Shown: in pieces, positions 45,614 to 55,126 of the stretch | Position numbering within the stretch: the first letter of the stretch is position 1 | Layout of the letters: each line of letters starts with the position of its first letter | DNA from: Sedimenticola_A sp040506425 | GTDB lineage: Bacteria > Pseudomonadota > Gammaproteobacteria > Chromatiales > Chromatiaceae | Direction of reading: 5' to 3' | NCBI GenBank assembly: GCA_965224515.1 | Contig: OZ245051.1 | Coordinates: forward strand, 2,604,001-2,668,000 | DNA length: 64,000 nucleotides | Program-made: the position numbers and the translations under genes | The notes under the pieces: model-generated | The model's input: the letters and a program-made list of their open reading frames with translations, nothing else | Told to the model about the DNA's origin: nothing | Databases searched by the model: none

Positions 45614-47261
45614 GATTCAGAGCATCCCAAACCTCTTTTCCCCGATCGCACTCTTACTGGTTTTCGCTGCATCAGGGAGCGGGGCATTGGCCAGTGAAAA
45701 TAAAGTAAACCAGGATCAGCTCGAAACCGGGCGCAAGATCTATATGGAAGGCCTGCTACCTTCCGGCCAACCTGTAAAGGCATTTGTTCAGAACGATATA
45801 GCCCTCAGTGAGGAACAGGCCAGCTGCGGGAGTTGCCATAGAAAGAGCGGCATGGGCTCAAGCGAGGGGCAGCAGGTGGTTCCCGCAATTGCCGGGCGGA
45901 TTCTGTTCAATCCACTGCAGATTCCCACGAGCAAACCCCCGGAGGCACCAATTCTCAGGCCGGCCTATACCGATCAGTCACTGCGTAGGGCTATAACCAG
46001 CGGTCTTGGGGCGGACGGCTATCCTCTTGATCCGAATATGCCGAGATACAATCTATCGGAACAGGATCTTGACGCTGTTGTCGCCTATCTTAAGTCACTT
46101 TCCAGTGAATACTCTCCGGGTGTTGACGAGGGTGTAATTCACTTTGCCACCATTGTCGCGGGTGACGCCTCAGAGTCAGCCCAAGATGCGCACATGGCTG
46201 TGATGAATAAGTTTCTCAAGCAGAAAAATACAGAAACACGCCATGAAGGAAAAAGGGCGGAAAATGCACCCTGGCACAAGAAATGGATCATGGGAAACTA
46301 CAGAAAGTGGAAACTGCACACCTGGAAACTGACCGGGCCTGCTGACAGTTGGGCAGAACAGCTGGCGTCCTATTATCGCACTGCCCCGGTGTTTGCCGTG
46401 ATTGGGGGTGTGGCAGGAGGCTCCTGGCAGCCAGTGCATGACTTCTGCCAATCCAACCGTCTGCCCTGTATCTTCCCCACAACAAATCTACCGGTGATAT
46501 CCGATAGCGATTTTTATCCCCTCTATCTCTCCAAAGGCATGTTTCTTGAGGGAGAGGCGGTTGCAGATCAGATTGCTTTGGCAGGCCTTGGTGACAAGAC
46601 GGCGGTACAGGTTTACACCAAAGGTGATCAGAAGGCCGCAACAGCAGCCGAAGGATTGCGAAAGACACTGGGAGAAAATGGTGGTGATGTTCAGGATGTT
46701 GTCCTGACTTCTGACCATGACATGTCAGCGGATACCCTTTCTGAACTCTCTTCAGCCGAGGTCCTGGTGTTGTGGCTCAAGTGGCAGGATATTGAAAAGA
46801 TCTGGTCGCAAATCACGGCGAAAGGTATACCGGGTAATCTTTACCTCTCATCAAGCCTCGCTGGAAAACCCTCTGCTGATGTCGGTACATCCCTGCGCGA
46901 CAAAGCGCTGTTTGTTCATACCCAGGGGCTGCCTGGCCAGCTGCACAGGCTTCTTGCAAGATCAACCGGCTGGCTGAGAGCGAACCGTATCTATAAGCCA
47001 GAGCATAAGCATGTACAGGGCAATGCGTTTTTTGCACTGAAGGCTGCCGGTGATGCGGTAACCAATATCAGGGGATTCTTCTTGCGGGACTACTTTATTG
47101 AACGGATAGAGCACATGGTCGACAATGCGCCCTACACATCTGTTTACCCAAGGATAACTCTCGCACCCAATCAGCGTTTTGTATCCAAGGGTTATATTAT
47201 CTCGCGACTTGGAAAAAGTGGCAGACATATGGCCGTTACAGATTGGGTGGCTCCCCGGTAA
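45585..47261 (+). CDS. Monohaem cytochrome c fused to a periplasmic ligand-binding domain
   Basis: About 558 residues. The start is uncertain: ATG 45585 lies inside the SCO1-like gene and has only a weak ribosome binding site. A signal peptide (FSPIALLLVFAASGSGALAS) leads into a cytochrome c domain with CGSCH near residue 81. A downstream candidate axial Met is in PLDPNMPRY. From about residue 185 a type I periplasmic-binding-protein fold (branched-chain amino acid receptor type) is visible: FAVIGGVAGGSWQPVHDFCQ, NRLPCIFPTTNLPVISDSDF and TAVQVYTKGDQKAATAAEGL. The fusion could couple ligand binding to electron transfer or sensing. It is the last gene of the second copper unit, 62 bp before a membrane histidine kinase. 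Confidence 0.85.
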   Translation: MNIRNLSWNRIQSIPNLFSPIALLLVFAASGSGALASENKVNQDQLETGRKIYMEGLLPSGQPVKAFVQNDIALSEEQASCGSCHRKSGMGSSEGQQVVPAIAGRILFNPLQIPTSKPPEAPILRPAYTDQSLRRAITSGLGADGYPLDPNMPRYNLSEQDLDAVVAYLKSLSSEYSPGVDEGVIHFATIVAGDASESAQDAHMAVMNKFLKQKNTETRHEGKRAENAPWHKKWIMGNYRKWKLHTWKLTGPADSWAEQLASYYRTAPVFAVIGGVAGGSWQPVHDFCQSNRLPCIFPTTNLPVISDSDFYPLYLSKGMFLEGEAVADQIALAGLGDKTAVQVYTKGDQKAATAAEGLRKTLGENGGDVQDVVLTSDHDMSADTLSELSSAEVLVLWLKWQDIEKIWSQITAKGIPGNLYLSSSLAGKPSADVGTSLRDKALFVHTQGLPGQLHRLLARSTGWLRANRIYKPEHKHVQGNAFFALKAAGDAVTNIRGFFLRDYFIERIEHMVDNAPYTSVYPRITLAPNQRFVSKGYIISRLGKSGRHMAVTDWVAPR

Positions 47262-47323
47262 CGAGGGGCAGGTTAGCAATGGACAGGGTCGAGTTAAATC
47301 GGCTATAAGAATATTATTCTGAA

Positions 47324-48736
47324 ATGTCCACGGAAAGCAGGATCGAATCAGCTATGGCATCTGAAAGAAAGAATATATATGGGCTGATGCGATTTTACGG
47401 CCTGGCGAGCCTGCTTGCCACCGTCCTCGTTGCATTCTTTATTCTTTTCTACTACCGGCAACTGGCGGTCAGTACAATTGTTGAAACCAGTAAAGAGAGC
47501 AATATCGCTCTGAGCCAGGCTACCGCAAGCTCACTGAAGAATCATCTTTCAGAATATATCTGGCAACTGGAACAGGATCGGCGCAGGGAAGTGGAAGATC
47601 CCACGGAAGTACCCGAGGACCTGGCGGCTGCAATCAGGAATCTGATGGTCGAGACAGCGGTTGTCAGGGTAAAGATATACGACAGGCTGGGTGCGGTGGT
47701 TTACTCTACAACGCCCTCGCAGATCGGCGATGACGGACGACGCAATCCGGGATTCATATCGGCTTCCCACGGCAATCCGTTCAGCAAATTGAGCTACTAT
47801 GACCAGTTCAATTTCTGGGAATCCAAAACATCAGACGATAACTTTGTACACAGTTATGTTCCCATCAGGGTGAAGAGTTCTGCTCCGGTCATCGGTGTGC
47901 TTGAGTTATATACGGACGTCAACAGGTTGGTCAGCGGTATTGAACGCAATGAATTTGCGATGCATTCGGTTGTGTTGATTCTCATGGGTGTTTTGTATGG
48001 GACGCTTCTTTTCGTGGTGAAGCGTTCCGAATGGATGCTTGAAAAACAGCACCAGAAAGACAGGGAAAGACAGCAGACCATGGAGATGTTGTCATCAAAA
48101 ATGCTGACCTTTCAGGAAGATCAGCGTAAGCATATAGCCCATGAACTGCATGAAGAGATCGTTCAGACACTCAGTGCGGTCAAGTTGGGAATCGAGGCAA
48201 CACTGGCTGCCCAGAAAGATGAGCGCAGGCGCGGGTATGTTGACTCCCAGAAAATGGTGATTTCCAACCTGCAGGATGCGATAAACAGGGCCAGGGCCAT
48301 GGTGATGGAATTGCGGCCTCCCAGCCTTGAGGATTTTGGCTTGGGTGTGGCAGTAGGCTCAGTACTTAAAGAATGTTCTGAACTGGACGATAGGATTAGC
48401 ATCAGCTCAAAAATAGAGGTTGATGAGTTGGAGATCAGCCAGGACCGGAAGAGCATAATCTACCGAATAGTCAAAGAGACGCTGAGCTCGCTCTACCTGA
48501 ACGAAGGCCTGGCTGGTGAGCTGCAGCTGAGTCTTAATCATTCGGGCTCCGGGGTCACCCTGGTAATGAAAATCGATGGTGGATTTACCGGTGATGCGGA
48601 AGTAAATTCTGAAAACGTGATTCAATTGACTGAATTCGATCAGATGAAAGAGCGGACACTGCTATCCGGCGGTGATTTCTCCACAGAAGAGGAAGCGCAC
48701 GGAATAATTGCGTACAAGGCCCACTGGGGCAGTTGA
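47324..48736 (+). CDS. Membrane histidine-kinase-like protein with degenerate ATPase domain
   Basis: 470 residues. Two membrane spans (LASLLATVLVAFFILFYY near 30-47; SVVLILMGVLYGTLLFVV near 215) enclose a periplasmic sensor domain of about 165 residues. A HisKA_3-like box follows: KHIAHELHEEIVQTLSAVKL, with the phosphoacceptor His kept. The ATPase domain is decayed. The N box reads RIVKETLSSLYLNEGLAG without its Asn. The G1 region reads IDGGFTGDAE instead of DNGxG, and no G2 GxGL/GxGM loop is seen. It may be a signalling pseudokinase that works with the intact kinase at 26.9 kb or another partner. It lies between the cytochrome fusion gene and gspD, with no response regulator beside it. Confidence 0.8.
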   Translation: MSTESRIESAMASERKNIYGLMRFYGLASLLATVLVAFFILFYYRQLAVSTIVETSKESNIALSQATASSLKNHLSEYIWQLEQDRRREVEDPTEVPEDLAAAIRNLMVETAVVRVKIYDRLGAVVYSTTPSQIGDDGRRNPGFISASHGNPFSKLSYYDQFNFWESKTSDDNFVHSYVPIRVKSSAPVIGVLELYTDVNRLVSGIERNEFAMHSVVLILMGVLYGTLLFVVKRSEWMLEKQHQKDRERQQTMEMLSSKMLTFQEDQRKHIAHELHEEIVQTLSAVKLGIEATLAAQKDERRRGYVDSQKMVISNLQDAINRARAMVMELRPPSLEDFGLGVAVGSVLKECSELDDRISISSKIEVDELEISQDRKSIIYRIVKETLSSLYLNEGLAGELQLSLNHSGSGVTLVMKIDGGFTGDAEVNSENVIQLTEFDQMKERTLLSGGDFSTEEEAHGIIAYKAHWGS

Positions 48737-48872
48737 TCTGGGATAAACAAAGAGGTTAGTCTGGGTGATTACTTCAGCCAACACGGCTGTTGCTGGGATT
48801 CGCGGTCCAAAATTGCGGTTGAATGTTTATGGATGAGCGCTTTCGGGTATTGTTCAGCACAATCAGAAGAAA

Positions 48873-51089
48873 ATGATGAAAAAGAAAATTCTAATCGCAT
48901 GTCTGGGTATGACGGCAACCCTGTTTCTAGCCTCGTGCGCCACCCCTACCGCCACGGATCAGAAAGTCCAAGCGGGCCTGTTTCCCCATGAGCCGATCAG
49001 CGAGACCAGCACATCCCCCTGGGACGCTGGGCAGGCCGCACAGGAGACTCAGCAGCGCCAAACGGTGCAGGCAACCAAGGAGCCATACATCAAGTTGGGC
49101 AGCGGAAACTTTCTCGGTGGAAGCGCACCTGCCACTGACCCGGCTGATGCCAAGGGGAACATCACCCTCAACTTCGAGGGAGTTGATATCCGTGAGATCA
49201 TCAAGGTGATTTTCGAAGAGATACTCAGCGAAAATTACCTGATAGACCCTAAAGTGCAGGGTGTTGCAACCCTGCACACAACAAACCCGGTCGCCTCCGA
49301 GGCGGTTTTGCCCATCCTCGAGTCGGTGCTTGAATTGAATGGCGCCGCCATCGTACACGATGATGGTATCTATAAAGTCATTCCCCTGGCCAATGTAAGA
49401 AAAGAGGTGACTGTGCCCTCGGTGGGCAAGAAGCTTCCACGCAACCCGATCGGCTTCGGGGTACAGATCGTACCGCTTCAGTACGTATCGGCCAAGGATA
49501 TCAAGAAAATTCTTGATTCTGTCTCTCCGGATGCGAAGGCTGCACGGATTGATGAGTCGAGAAACCTGGTGATTCTGTCCGGCCCTCTCAAGCGCATCTC
49601 GAATCTTGTGGAAACAATCAAGATCTTCGATGTTGACTGGCTCAAGGGAATGTCATTCGGAATTCTTCCGCTTCAATATGCCGATGCCACCACGCTGACC
49701 GGTGAAATGTCCAAGATTATCGGCCCCAATGGTGAAGGACCACTGTCCGGTATTGTAAAACTGATACCTATTGAGCGAATGAACTCAGTACTGGTCATTA
49801 CCCATCAGCCCAGGTACCTGGAGCAGGCTAAAGGGCTGATCGAGCAGTTTGACCAGGGGACAGATTCATCGCCGGGCAGAAGACTCTTTGTATACCGCCT
49901 CAAGCATGGCAAGGCAGAGAATATTGCCACAGTGCTGCAGGAGATCTATGGCCAGTCCACGGCAGGCGATTCCAACCCGAACCCGGCTGGCAGACCCCCG
50001 GAAGCGCGTGCAAACGTACGCCCACCAGTGGTATCGGCAATAACCACACCTCAAAATGAAGCGTCCGGCCAGGCAGCTGCCCAGGCCGCGGCCGTTGTGG
50101 CAGCAGCCCAGGCACCTGTATCGGATGCAGGGAGCGATATCCTCTCTGCCAACCAGGGACAGGTAACGATTATTGCCGACCAGGACAACAATTCTATTCT
50201 GGTGCTGGCCAGTGCCAGGGATTACCGGTCTGTTGAAGCGACCCTTCGCCGCCTGGACATTGCGCCCAAGCAGGTGCTTATCGAAGCCACCGTGGCTGAA
50301 GTCAAGCTGACCGATAACCTCAGCTACGGAATACGTTGGTTCCTCGAGGGTAAGGCCGGGGACTTCTCTGTCGACAGCGGTTTGGGAACTCCTCTGCCTT
50401 CATCGGTCTCCGGTGACGGTTTTACCCTGGGACTGTTGAATGGAATCGGAGAGGTGAGGGCGTTGTTTGACCTGCTCGATTCTGAATCTACTGTGAAATT
50501 TCTGTCTGCTCCCCAGCTGATGGTGATAGACAACCAGACGGCTACCATTCGTGTTGGAGACCAGATTCCTATAGTCACCCGTTCATCCACCAGTACCACT
50601 GACCCCGATGCCCCGATTGTGACAGAGGTTCAGTTCAGGGATACAGGTACATTGATGACCGTCACACCCCGAATCAAGGATGGCGGAATGGTCACCCTGG
50701 AAGTCAGCCAGGAGGTCAGTATTCCTGGTACCACGCCGGCTGTTGGCGGCGGTGGCAACGTGCCGATTTCACAACGCACGGTTGAAAGCACAGTACTTGT
50801 TCATAGCGGCCAGACCGTGATCCTGGGAGGCCTTATCCGGGAGAACAACACCATGTCCAAGGCAGGCGTGCCCGTTCTTCAGTTTCTGCCGGTCGTGGGC
50901 AATCTTTTCGGCAGCACCACCAAGGACATCGAGCGGACTGAACTCCTCGTGACGCTCCGCCCACGTGTCATCGACAACCCCCAGGATGCCCTTGATGTAA
51001 CAAAAGAGATTCGCAATCGCATGCGCCGCGCCACGGCTGTTGAGGCTGCTCTTGGTCAGCCCCAGGAACTGCCTGCTCGCCGGTGGTAG
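48873..51089 (+). CDS. gspD: Type II secretion outer-membrane secretin GspD
   Basis: 738 residues. A lipoprotein signal with lipobox LASC (Cys22) shows it is lipidated. N0-N3 periplasmic domains are followed by the secretin barrel; the N0 start is visible as ITLNFEGVDIREIIKVIF. An Ala/Gln/Pro-rich insertion (around 370-410) interrupts the N3 region. The C-terminal secretin signature includes VPVLQFLPVVGNLFGST and TELLVTLRPRVI. It forms the outer-membrane channel for folded exoproteins. First gene of the distal gsp cluster; no gspC precedes it. GspA and GspB, which help secretin assembly, are encoded at 8-11 kb. Confidence 0.97.
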   Translation: MMKKKILIACLGMTATLFLASCATPTATDQKVQAGLFPHEPISETSTSPWDAGQAAQETQQRQTVQATKEPYIKLGSGNFLGGSAPATDPADAKGNITLNFEGVDIREIIKVIFEEILSENYLIDPKVQGVATLHTTNPVASEAVLPILESVLELNGAAIVHDDGIYKVIPLANVRKEVTVPSVGKKLPRNPIGFGVQIVPLQYVSAKDIKKILDSVSPDAKAARIDESRNLVILSGPLKRISNLVETIKIFDVDWLKGMSFGILPLQYADATTLTGEMSKIIGPNGEGPLSGIVKLIPIERMNSVLVITHQPRYLEQAKGLIEQFDQGTDSSPGRRLFVYRLKHGKAENIATVLQEIYGQSTAGDSNPNPAGRPPEARANVRPPVVSAITTPQNEASGQAAAQAAAVVAAAQAPVSDAGSDILSANQGQVTIIADQDNNSILVLASARDYRSVEATLRRLDIAPKQVLIEATVAEVKLTDNLSYGIRWFLEGKAGDFSVDSGLGTPLPSSVSGDGFTLGLLNGIGEVRALFDLLDSESTVKFLSAPQLMVIDNQTATIRVGDQIPIVTRSSTSTTDPDAPIVTEVQFRDTGTLMTVTPRIKDGGMVTLEVSQEVSIPGTTPAVGGGGNVPISQRTVESTVLVHSGQTVILGGLIRENNTMSKAGVPVLQFLPVVGNLFGSTTKDIERTELLVTLRPRVIDNPQDALDVTKEIRNRMRRATAVEAALGQPQELPARRW

Positions 51090-51239
51090 CAACCGCTTGG
51101 CAAGCAGAAGCTGGGAGGTAGGCATGTTATGGATTCTGCTTGGTAAGGTCAGTCCGCAGGGCGATTAAAGCAACATCAAAACTATAATGGAGAGCTTGGC
51201 GGGTACTACTGATCGCCCGGTTTGGATGGAGAGCAGCTT

Positions 51240-52982
51240 GTGCAGGTAAACGATACCCTGGATGGTGTAGTGGATACGGCGGACCATACCGGCAGTCCGG
51301 GCGAGAGTCTGTGCCGGGTCCTGGTGGAGGCTGGGTACCTCGGAAAAGAGGACGCCGCCCGCGCCCTCAAGCTGCGTTTGGAACAGGCTGGGGATGAAAA
51401 CCTGGGATCGCTCCTGGTCAATCTGGGTTTTGTCTCGGATTCTCATGTCGCCGAGGCGTTGTCACAACTTCTCAATATCCCCCTTGTCAGGAAATCAGAA
51501 TTCCCACAGGATCAATTTCCTACAGATGAAAAGGTCTCCCTGAAGTTTCTGCAGGAGAACAAGTCGCTTGTTCTGGCAGAAGAGCAGGACCAGGTCATCG
51601 TAGTCATGGCTGACCCGGATAACCGGACTGTTATCGATGCGATCAAGCATGCCACCGGCAAGAGGGTGGTCCCTCGAATTGGTATCGCTTCTGAGATAGA
51701 GCAGGCGCTTCAACAACGCATAGGTATAGAAAAGGAGCGGCTGGATGAGAGTGATGACAGTAATCTCAATACACTGTTTCTGGACGATGTTGCGCGCCTG
51801 AAGGAGATTGCAAGCGAGGCCCCTGTTATCAAGCTGGTTAATCAGCTGATTCAGAATGCCGTGGAGGCGGGTGCATCGGATATTCACATTGAGCCGTTTG
51901 AGAACCACCTGATTGTACGGTACCGGGTTGATGGCATACTGCGTGAGATTGAATCGCCCCCGGTGCAGATTGCAGCAGCAATAGTCTCAAGAATAAAGAT
52001 CATGGCCAACCTGAATATAGCGGAGAGAAGGCTACCACAGGATGGACGCTTCAAGCTCCGGGTGAAAGGGGGCATGGTTGACCTGCGCATATCCACCATC
52101 CCAACCATGGATGGAGAGAGCGTGGTGATGCGCCTGCTGCACAGGGACGGTGGAAAACTGGAGTTCTCTTCACTTGGGTTCAGTGAAGAGAACAAAACCA
52201 GGCTGTTGGAACTGCTGGATAAACCCCACGGCATTCTGCTGGTGACAGGGCCAACCGGCAGCGGAAAAACTACCACGCTTTATACCGCATTGAAATACCT
52301 CAACCGGCCTGAACGGAAGATCCTTACCGTTGAAGACCCGGTGGAGTACAAATTTGACGGGATTAACCAGATCCAGACCAAGCCCCAGATAGGCCTGACG
52401 TTTGCCAATGCCCTGCGCTCCATCGTCCGCCAGGACCCTGACGTGATCATGATTGGTGAAATGCGTGACCAGGAGACGGCAAAGATCGCCGTACAGTCGG
52501 CGCTTACCGGTCACCTGGTCCTCTCCACCATTCACACAAATGATGCTGCCGGCACCATAACCCGCCTGCTGGATATGGGGGTGGATGACTACCTGCTTAC
52601 CTCGACGGTAGAGGCGATTCTGGCGCAAAGACTTGTACGAAAGCTCTGCAGTGACTGCAAACAGGCATACTCGCCACTGCCCGATGTGGTGAAGAAGTGG
52701 CGGCTGGACCGCTGGTCGGGCGGGGATGATGTGACCCTGTATAAACCGGTCGGCTGTGAAAAGTGTTCCGGGACCGGTTACGAGGGGCGTCATGCAATTG
52801 TTGAGCTGATGGTGCTGGACGACTCCATCCGACAGTCCATACTGGAGCACGCCGATTCCGAGGCAATTGCTGCAAAGGCAGTTTCAGCCGGTTTTGAAAC
52901 CATGTTTGAAGATGGGCTCGGAAAGGTTGTTGCCGGCGTGACAACGCTTGAGGAAGTGTTGCGCGTCACACAGGAGAACTGA
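51240..52982 (+). CDS. gspE: Type II secretion ATPase GspE
   Basis: 580 residues from GTG 51240, which has GGAGAG six bases ahead; TTG 51222 is the other option, and a stop at 51210 excludes anything longer. N-terminal GspE/PilB N domains are followed by the ATPase: Walker A GPTGSGKTTTLYTA, Asp box ILTVEDPVEYKF, Walker B IMIGEMRDQETA and the His box HLVLSTIHTNDA. A CxxC...CxxC zinc loop (CSDCKQAY ... CEKCSGTGYEG) is typical of GspE. It powers pseudopilus assembly from the cytoplasm. It ends 3 bp before gspF. Confidence 0.97.
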   Translation: MQVNDTLDGVVDTADHTGSPGESLCRVLVEAGYLGKEDAARALKLRLEQAGDENLGSLLVNLGFVSDSHVAEALSQLLNIPLVRKSEFPQDQFPTDEKVSLKFLQENKSLVLAEEQDQVIVVMADPDNRTVIDAIKHATGKRVVPRIGIASEIEQALQQRIGIEKERLDESDDSNLNTLFLDDVARLKEIASEAPVIKLVNQLIQNAVEAGASDIHIEPFENHLIVRYRVDGILREIESPPVQIAAAIVSRIKIMANLNIAERRLPQDGRFKLRVKGGMVDLRISTIPTMDGESVVMRLLHRDGGKLEFSSLGFSEENKTRLLELLDKPHGILLVTGPTGSGKTTTLYTALKYLNRPERKILTVEDPVEYKFDGINQIQTKPQIGLTFANALRSIVRQDPDVIMIGEMRDQETAKIAVQSALTGHLVLSTIHTNDAAGTITRLLDMGVDDYLLTSTVEAILAQRLVRKLCSDCKQAYSPLPDVVKKWRLDRWSGGDDVTLYKPVGCEKCSGTGYEGRHAIVELMVLDDSIRQSILEHADSEAIAAKAVSAGFETMFEDGLGKVVAGVTTLEEVLRVTQEN

Positions 52983-52985
52983 TCA

Positions 52986-54200
52986 ATGCCGGTTTTTCAG
53001 TTCAAATCTGCAACTCCAAGCGGGGATATTGTCGAAGGCACCCTGGATGCGCCCAGTCGCAGCAAGGCGGTTGAAAAAATCCAGTCCCAAGGCCAGTTAC
53101 CCATCCGTGTTGAAGAGTACCGTGCCAAGGCGGAGAAACCCAGGTTTAAACTGGCCAGGCGCAGGAAAATCACCCAGGATCAGCTCACCGTTGCGACCAA
53201 TGAACTGGCCACCCTGCTCAAGGCCGGACTGCCTTTGGAGAGAGCGCTCTCCATTCTGATTTCGCTGTCCCAGGAAGAGGCGCTTGTTGATGTGCTCACT
53301 GATGTCAGGGAGCAGGTCAAGGGCGGTTCGACCCTGGCTGATGCCCTGGATGCGCAAGAAGGTGTATTCAGTCGCTTCTACGTGAACCTGGTACGGGCCG
53401 GCGAGACCGGCGGTGCACTGGAGAATGTCCTTGAACGTCTTTCCGAGCATCTGGAAACCGCCAAGGAGATACGTGACTCTATCGTCTCTGCACTGATCTA
53501 TCCCGCAATATTGGTTTTTGTTGCCCTGTTGTCGATATTGATACTGCTGACCTATGTGATCCCCCAGTTTGCTGACCTGTTTGAAGGCGCAGGCCAGGCT
53601 TTACCCCTGGCTACCAGGATTACACTGGCGGCAGGAGAAGGAATGCAACAGTACGGCTGGCTGATGGTGTTGGCAGTTATCGGCCTGGTCATGGCTATCC
53701 GGTCTCAGTTATCAAAGCCCGCAAGCAGTTATCGCTGGCATGGCTGGTTTTTGAAACTTCCCGTTCTAGGTGAAATTCTGATTCGTATCGAAGTTGCAAG
53801 ATTTTCACGCACACTCGGTATCCTCCTGAACAATGGCGTCCCTTTGCTGAAGGCGATGTCCATAGTGAAGGATACTGTCGAGAATCAAGTGATAGCTGAA
53901 GGTGTCGACCGCGTGGCCGGAAGCCTGAAAGAGGGGCAGCAATTGGCGGAGCCTCTTGCAGAGAATGCAAAGTTTCCCCCTTTCGCAGTACACATGATCA
54001 GGGTTGGAGAGGAGTCGGGGAATCTTGAGGATATGCTTCTGCAGGTCGCGACACTCTATGACCGCGAGATACAGACAGGCATAAAACGCTCGCTTGCCCT
54101 GCTTGAGCCTCTCTTGATTCTTGTTCTCGGCATGATCATCGCTGGAGTGGTCATGTCAATTCTGGTGGCGATTCTTGGAATTAATCAACTGGTGTTTTAA
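52986..54200 (+). CDS. gspF: Type II secretion inner-membrane platform protein GspF
   Basis: 404 residues, the usual length. Two GspF domains are present, each with the family pattern (VTNELATLLKAGLPLERAL and EVARFSRTLGILLNNGVPLL). Three membrane spans are visible: LVFVALLSILILLTYVIP, YGWLMVLAVIGLVMAI and LLEPLLILVLGMIIAGVVMSI. It links the GspE ATPase to pseudopilin assembly. ATG is 3 bp after gspE, and gspG follows after 3 bp, so the genes are tightly co-translated. Confidence 0.97.
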   Translation: MPVFQFKSATPSGDIVEGTLDAPSRSKAVEKIQSQGQLPIRVEEYRAKAEKPRFKLARRRKITQDQLTVATNELATLLKAGLPLERALSILISLSQEEALVDVLTDVREQVKGGSTLADALDAQEGVFSRFYVNLVRAGETGGALENVLERLSEHLETAKEIRDSIVSALIYPAILVFVALLSILILLTYVIPQFADLFEGAGQALPLATRITLAAGEGMQQYGWLMVLAVIGLVMAIRSQLSKPASSYRWHGWFLKLPVLGEILIRIEVARFSRTLGILLNNGVPLLKAMSIVKDTVENQVIAEGVDRVAGSLKEGQQLAEPLAENAKFPPFAVHMIRVGEESGNLEDMLLQVATLYDREIQTGIKRSLALLEPLLILVLGMIIAGVVMSILVAILGINQLVF

Positions 54201-54203
54201 CCG

Positions 54204-54656
54204 ATGGCAAAAATTATTATGAGGCAGGTAAAAGAGAGATTACCCGTAAGCCGGGGTGGCGGATTCACCCTGATTGAGTTGCTGGTTGTCCTGGTTATTC
54301 TCGGCTTGCTTGCAGGACTGGTAGGCCCCCAGGTTATGCGTTACCTGGGTGGTGCAAAGACCGATACCGCCAAACTCCAGATAGAGGAGCTGGGTGCCGG
54401 TCTGGATCTGTTTCATCTCGAGGTTGGGCGCTATCCATCGACGGAAGAGGGTATCGAGGCCCTGGTTGAAGAGCCGGCGGGTGTCTCCAACTGGAATGGT
54501 CCATACCTGAAAAAGAAACGGATACCCAAGGACCCCTGGAACAACGAATACCACTATCGCTTCCCGGGTGAGAACGGGGTCTATGATCTCTACACTTTCG
54601 GTGCTGATAATTCGGAGGGTGGCGAGAAAGAGAACCAGGACGTTGTCAGCTGGTGA
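54204..54656 (+). CDS. gspG: Major pseudopilin GspG
   Basis: 150 residues. After a 19-residue basic leader the prepilin peptidase site reads GG-FTLIELLVVLVILGLLAG, with Glu at position 5. The C-terminal half has the GspG signature: GRYPSTEEGIEALVEEP, NWNGPYLKKKRIPKDPW and FGADNSEGGE, the last part forming the calcium-binding loop. It is the main subunit of the pseudopilus. The prepilin peptidase gene is not in the window. Confidence 0.97.
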   Translation: MAKIIMRQVKERLPVSRGGGFTLIELLVVLVILGLLAGLVGPQVMRYLGGAKTDTAKLQIEELGAGLDLFHLEVGRYPSTEEGIEALVEEPAGVSNWNGPYLKKKRIPKDPWNNEYHYRFPGENGVYDLYTFGADNSEGGEKENQDVVSW

Positions 54657-55126
54657 ATATGATTTCTGATCGCAGAAACAGGGCGCGGGGTTTCACGTTG
54701 CTGGAACTGCTGCTTGTTCTGACGATCACAGGGCTTGCACTGGCGCTGACTCCACCCCTGTTCAGCGGACTGGTACCGACCCTGACACTGCGTGGTGATG
54801 CCCGGGATATCGCGCAACTGTTCAGCGAGATGAGGAGCCATGCAATCACCACAGAGAAAGAGACCGCTGTCTATTTCTACCCGGTGCAGCGTCGCTACAG
54901 CACCAAGCCTGTTGACGGGGGAGTTGTACTTTCCGGCAGCACCGAGATCAGTGCAAAAGGGGAGGTTTTCAGCTCAGATATGGGTGAAGGCGTGCGAATA
55001 AATTTTTATCCGGATGGCAGCTCATCCGGGGGAAGTGTGCGGCTTGCTAATGAAAAAAATGCCTACCGTGTGGATGTGAACTGGCTGACGGGAGTTCCCG
55101 CTGTGTCCGAGGATAGACGCGGATGA
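54653..55126 (+). CDS. gspH: Minor pseudopilin GspH
   Basis: 157 residues from GTG 54653, overlapping the gspG stop by 4 bp; ATG 54659 is also possible. The prepilin motif is RG-FTLLELLLVLTITGLAL with Glu5 present. A GspH/FimT-like C-terminal domain follows (DIAQLFSEMRSHAITTEKET). It is a minor subunit that stabilises the pseudopilus. The stop overlaps gspI by 4 bp. Confidence 0.92.
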   Translation: MNMISDRRNRARGFTLLELLLVLTITGLALALTPPLFSGLVPTLTLRGDARDIAQLFSEMRSHAITTEKETAVYFYPVQRRYSTKPVDGGVVLSGSTEISAKGEVFSSDMGEGVRINFYPDGSSSGGSVRLANEKNAYRVDVNWLTGVPAVSEDRRG

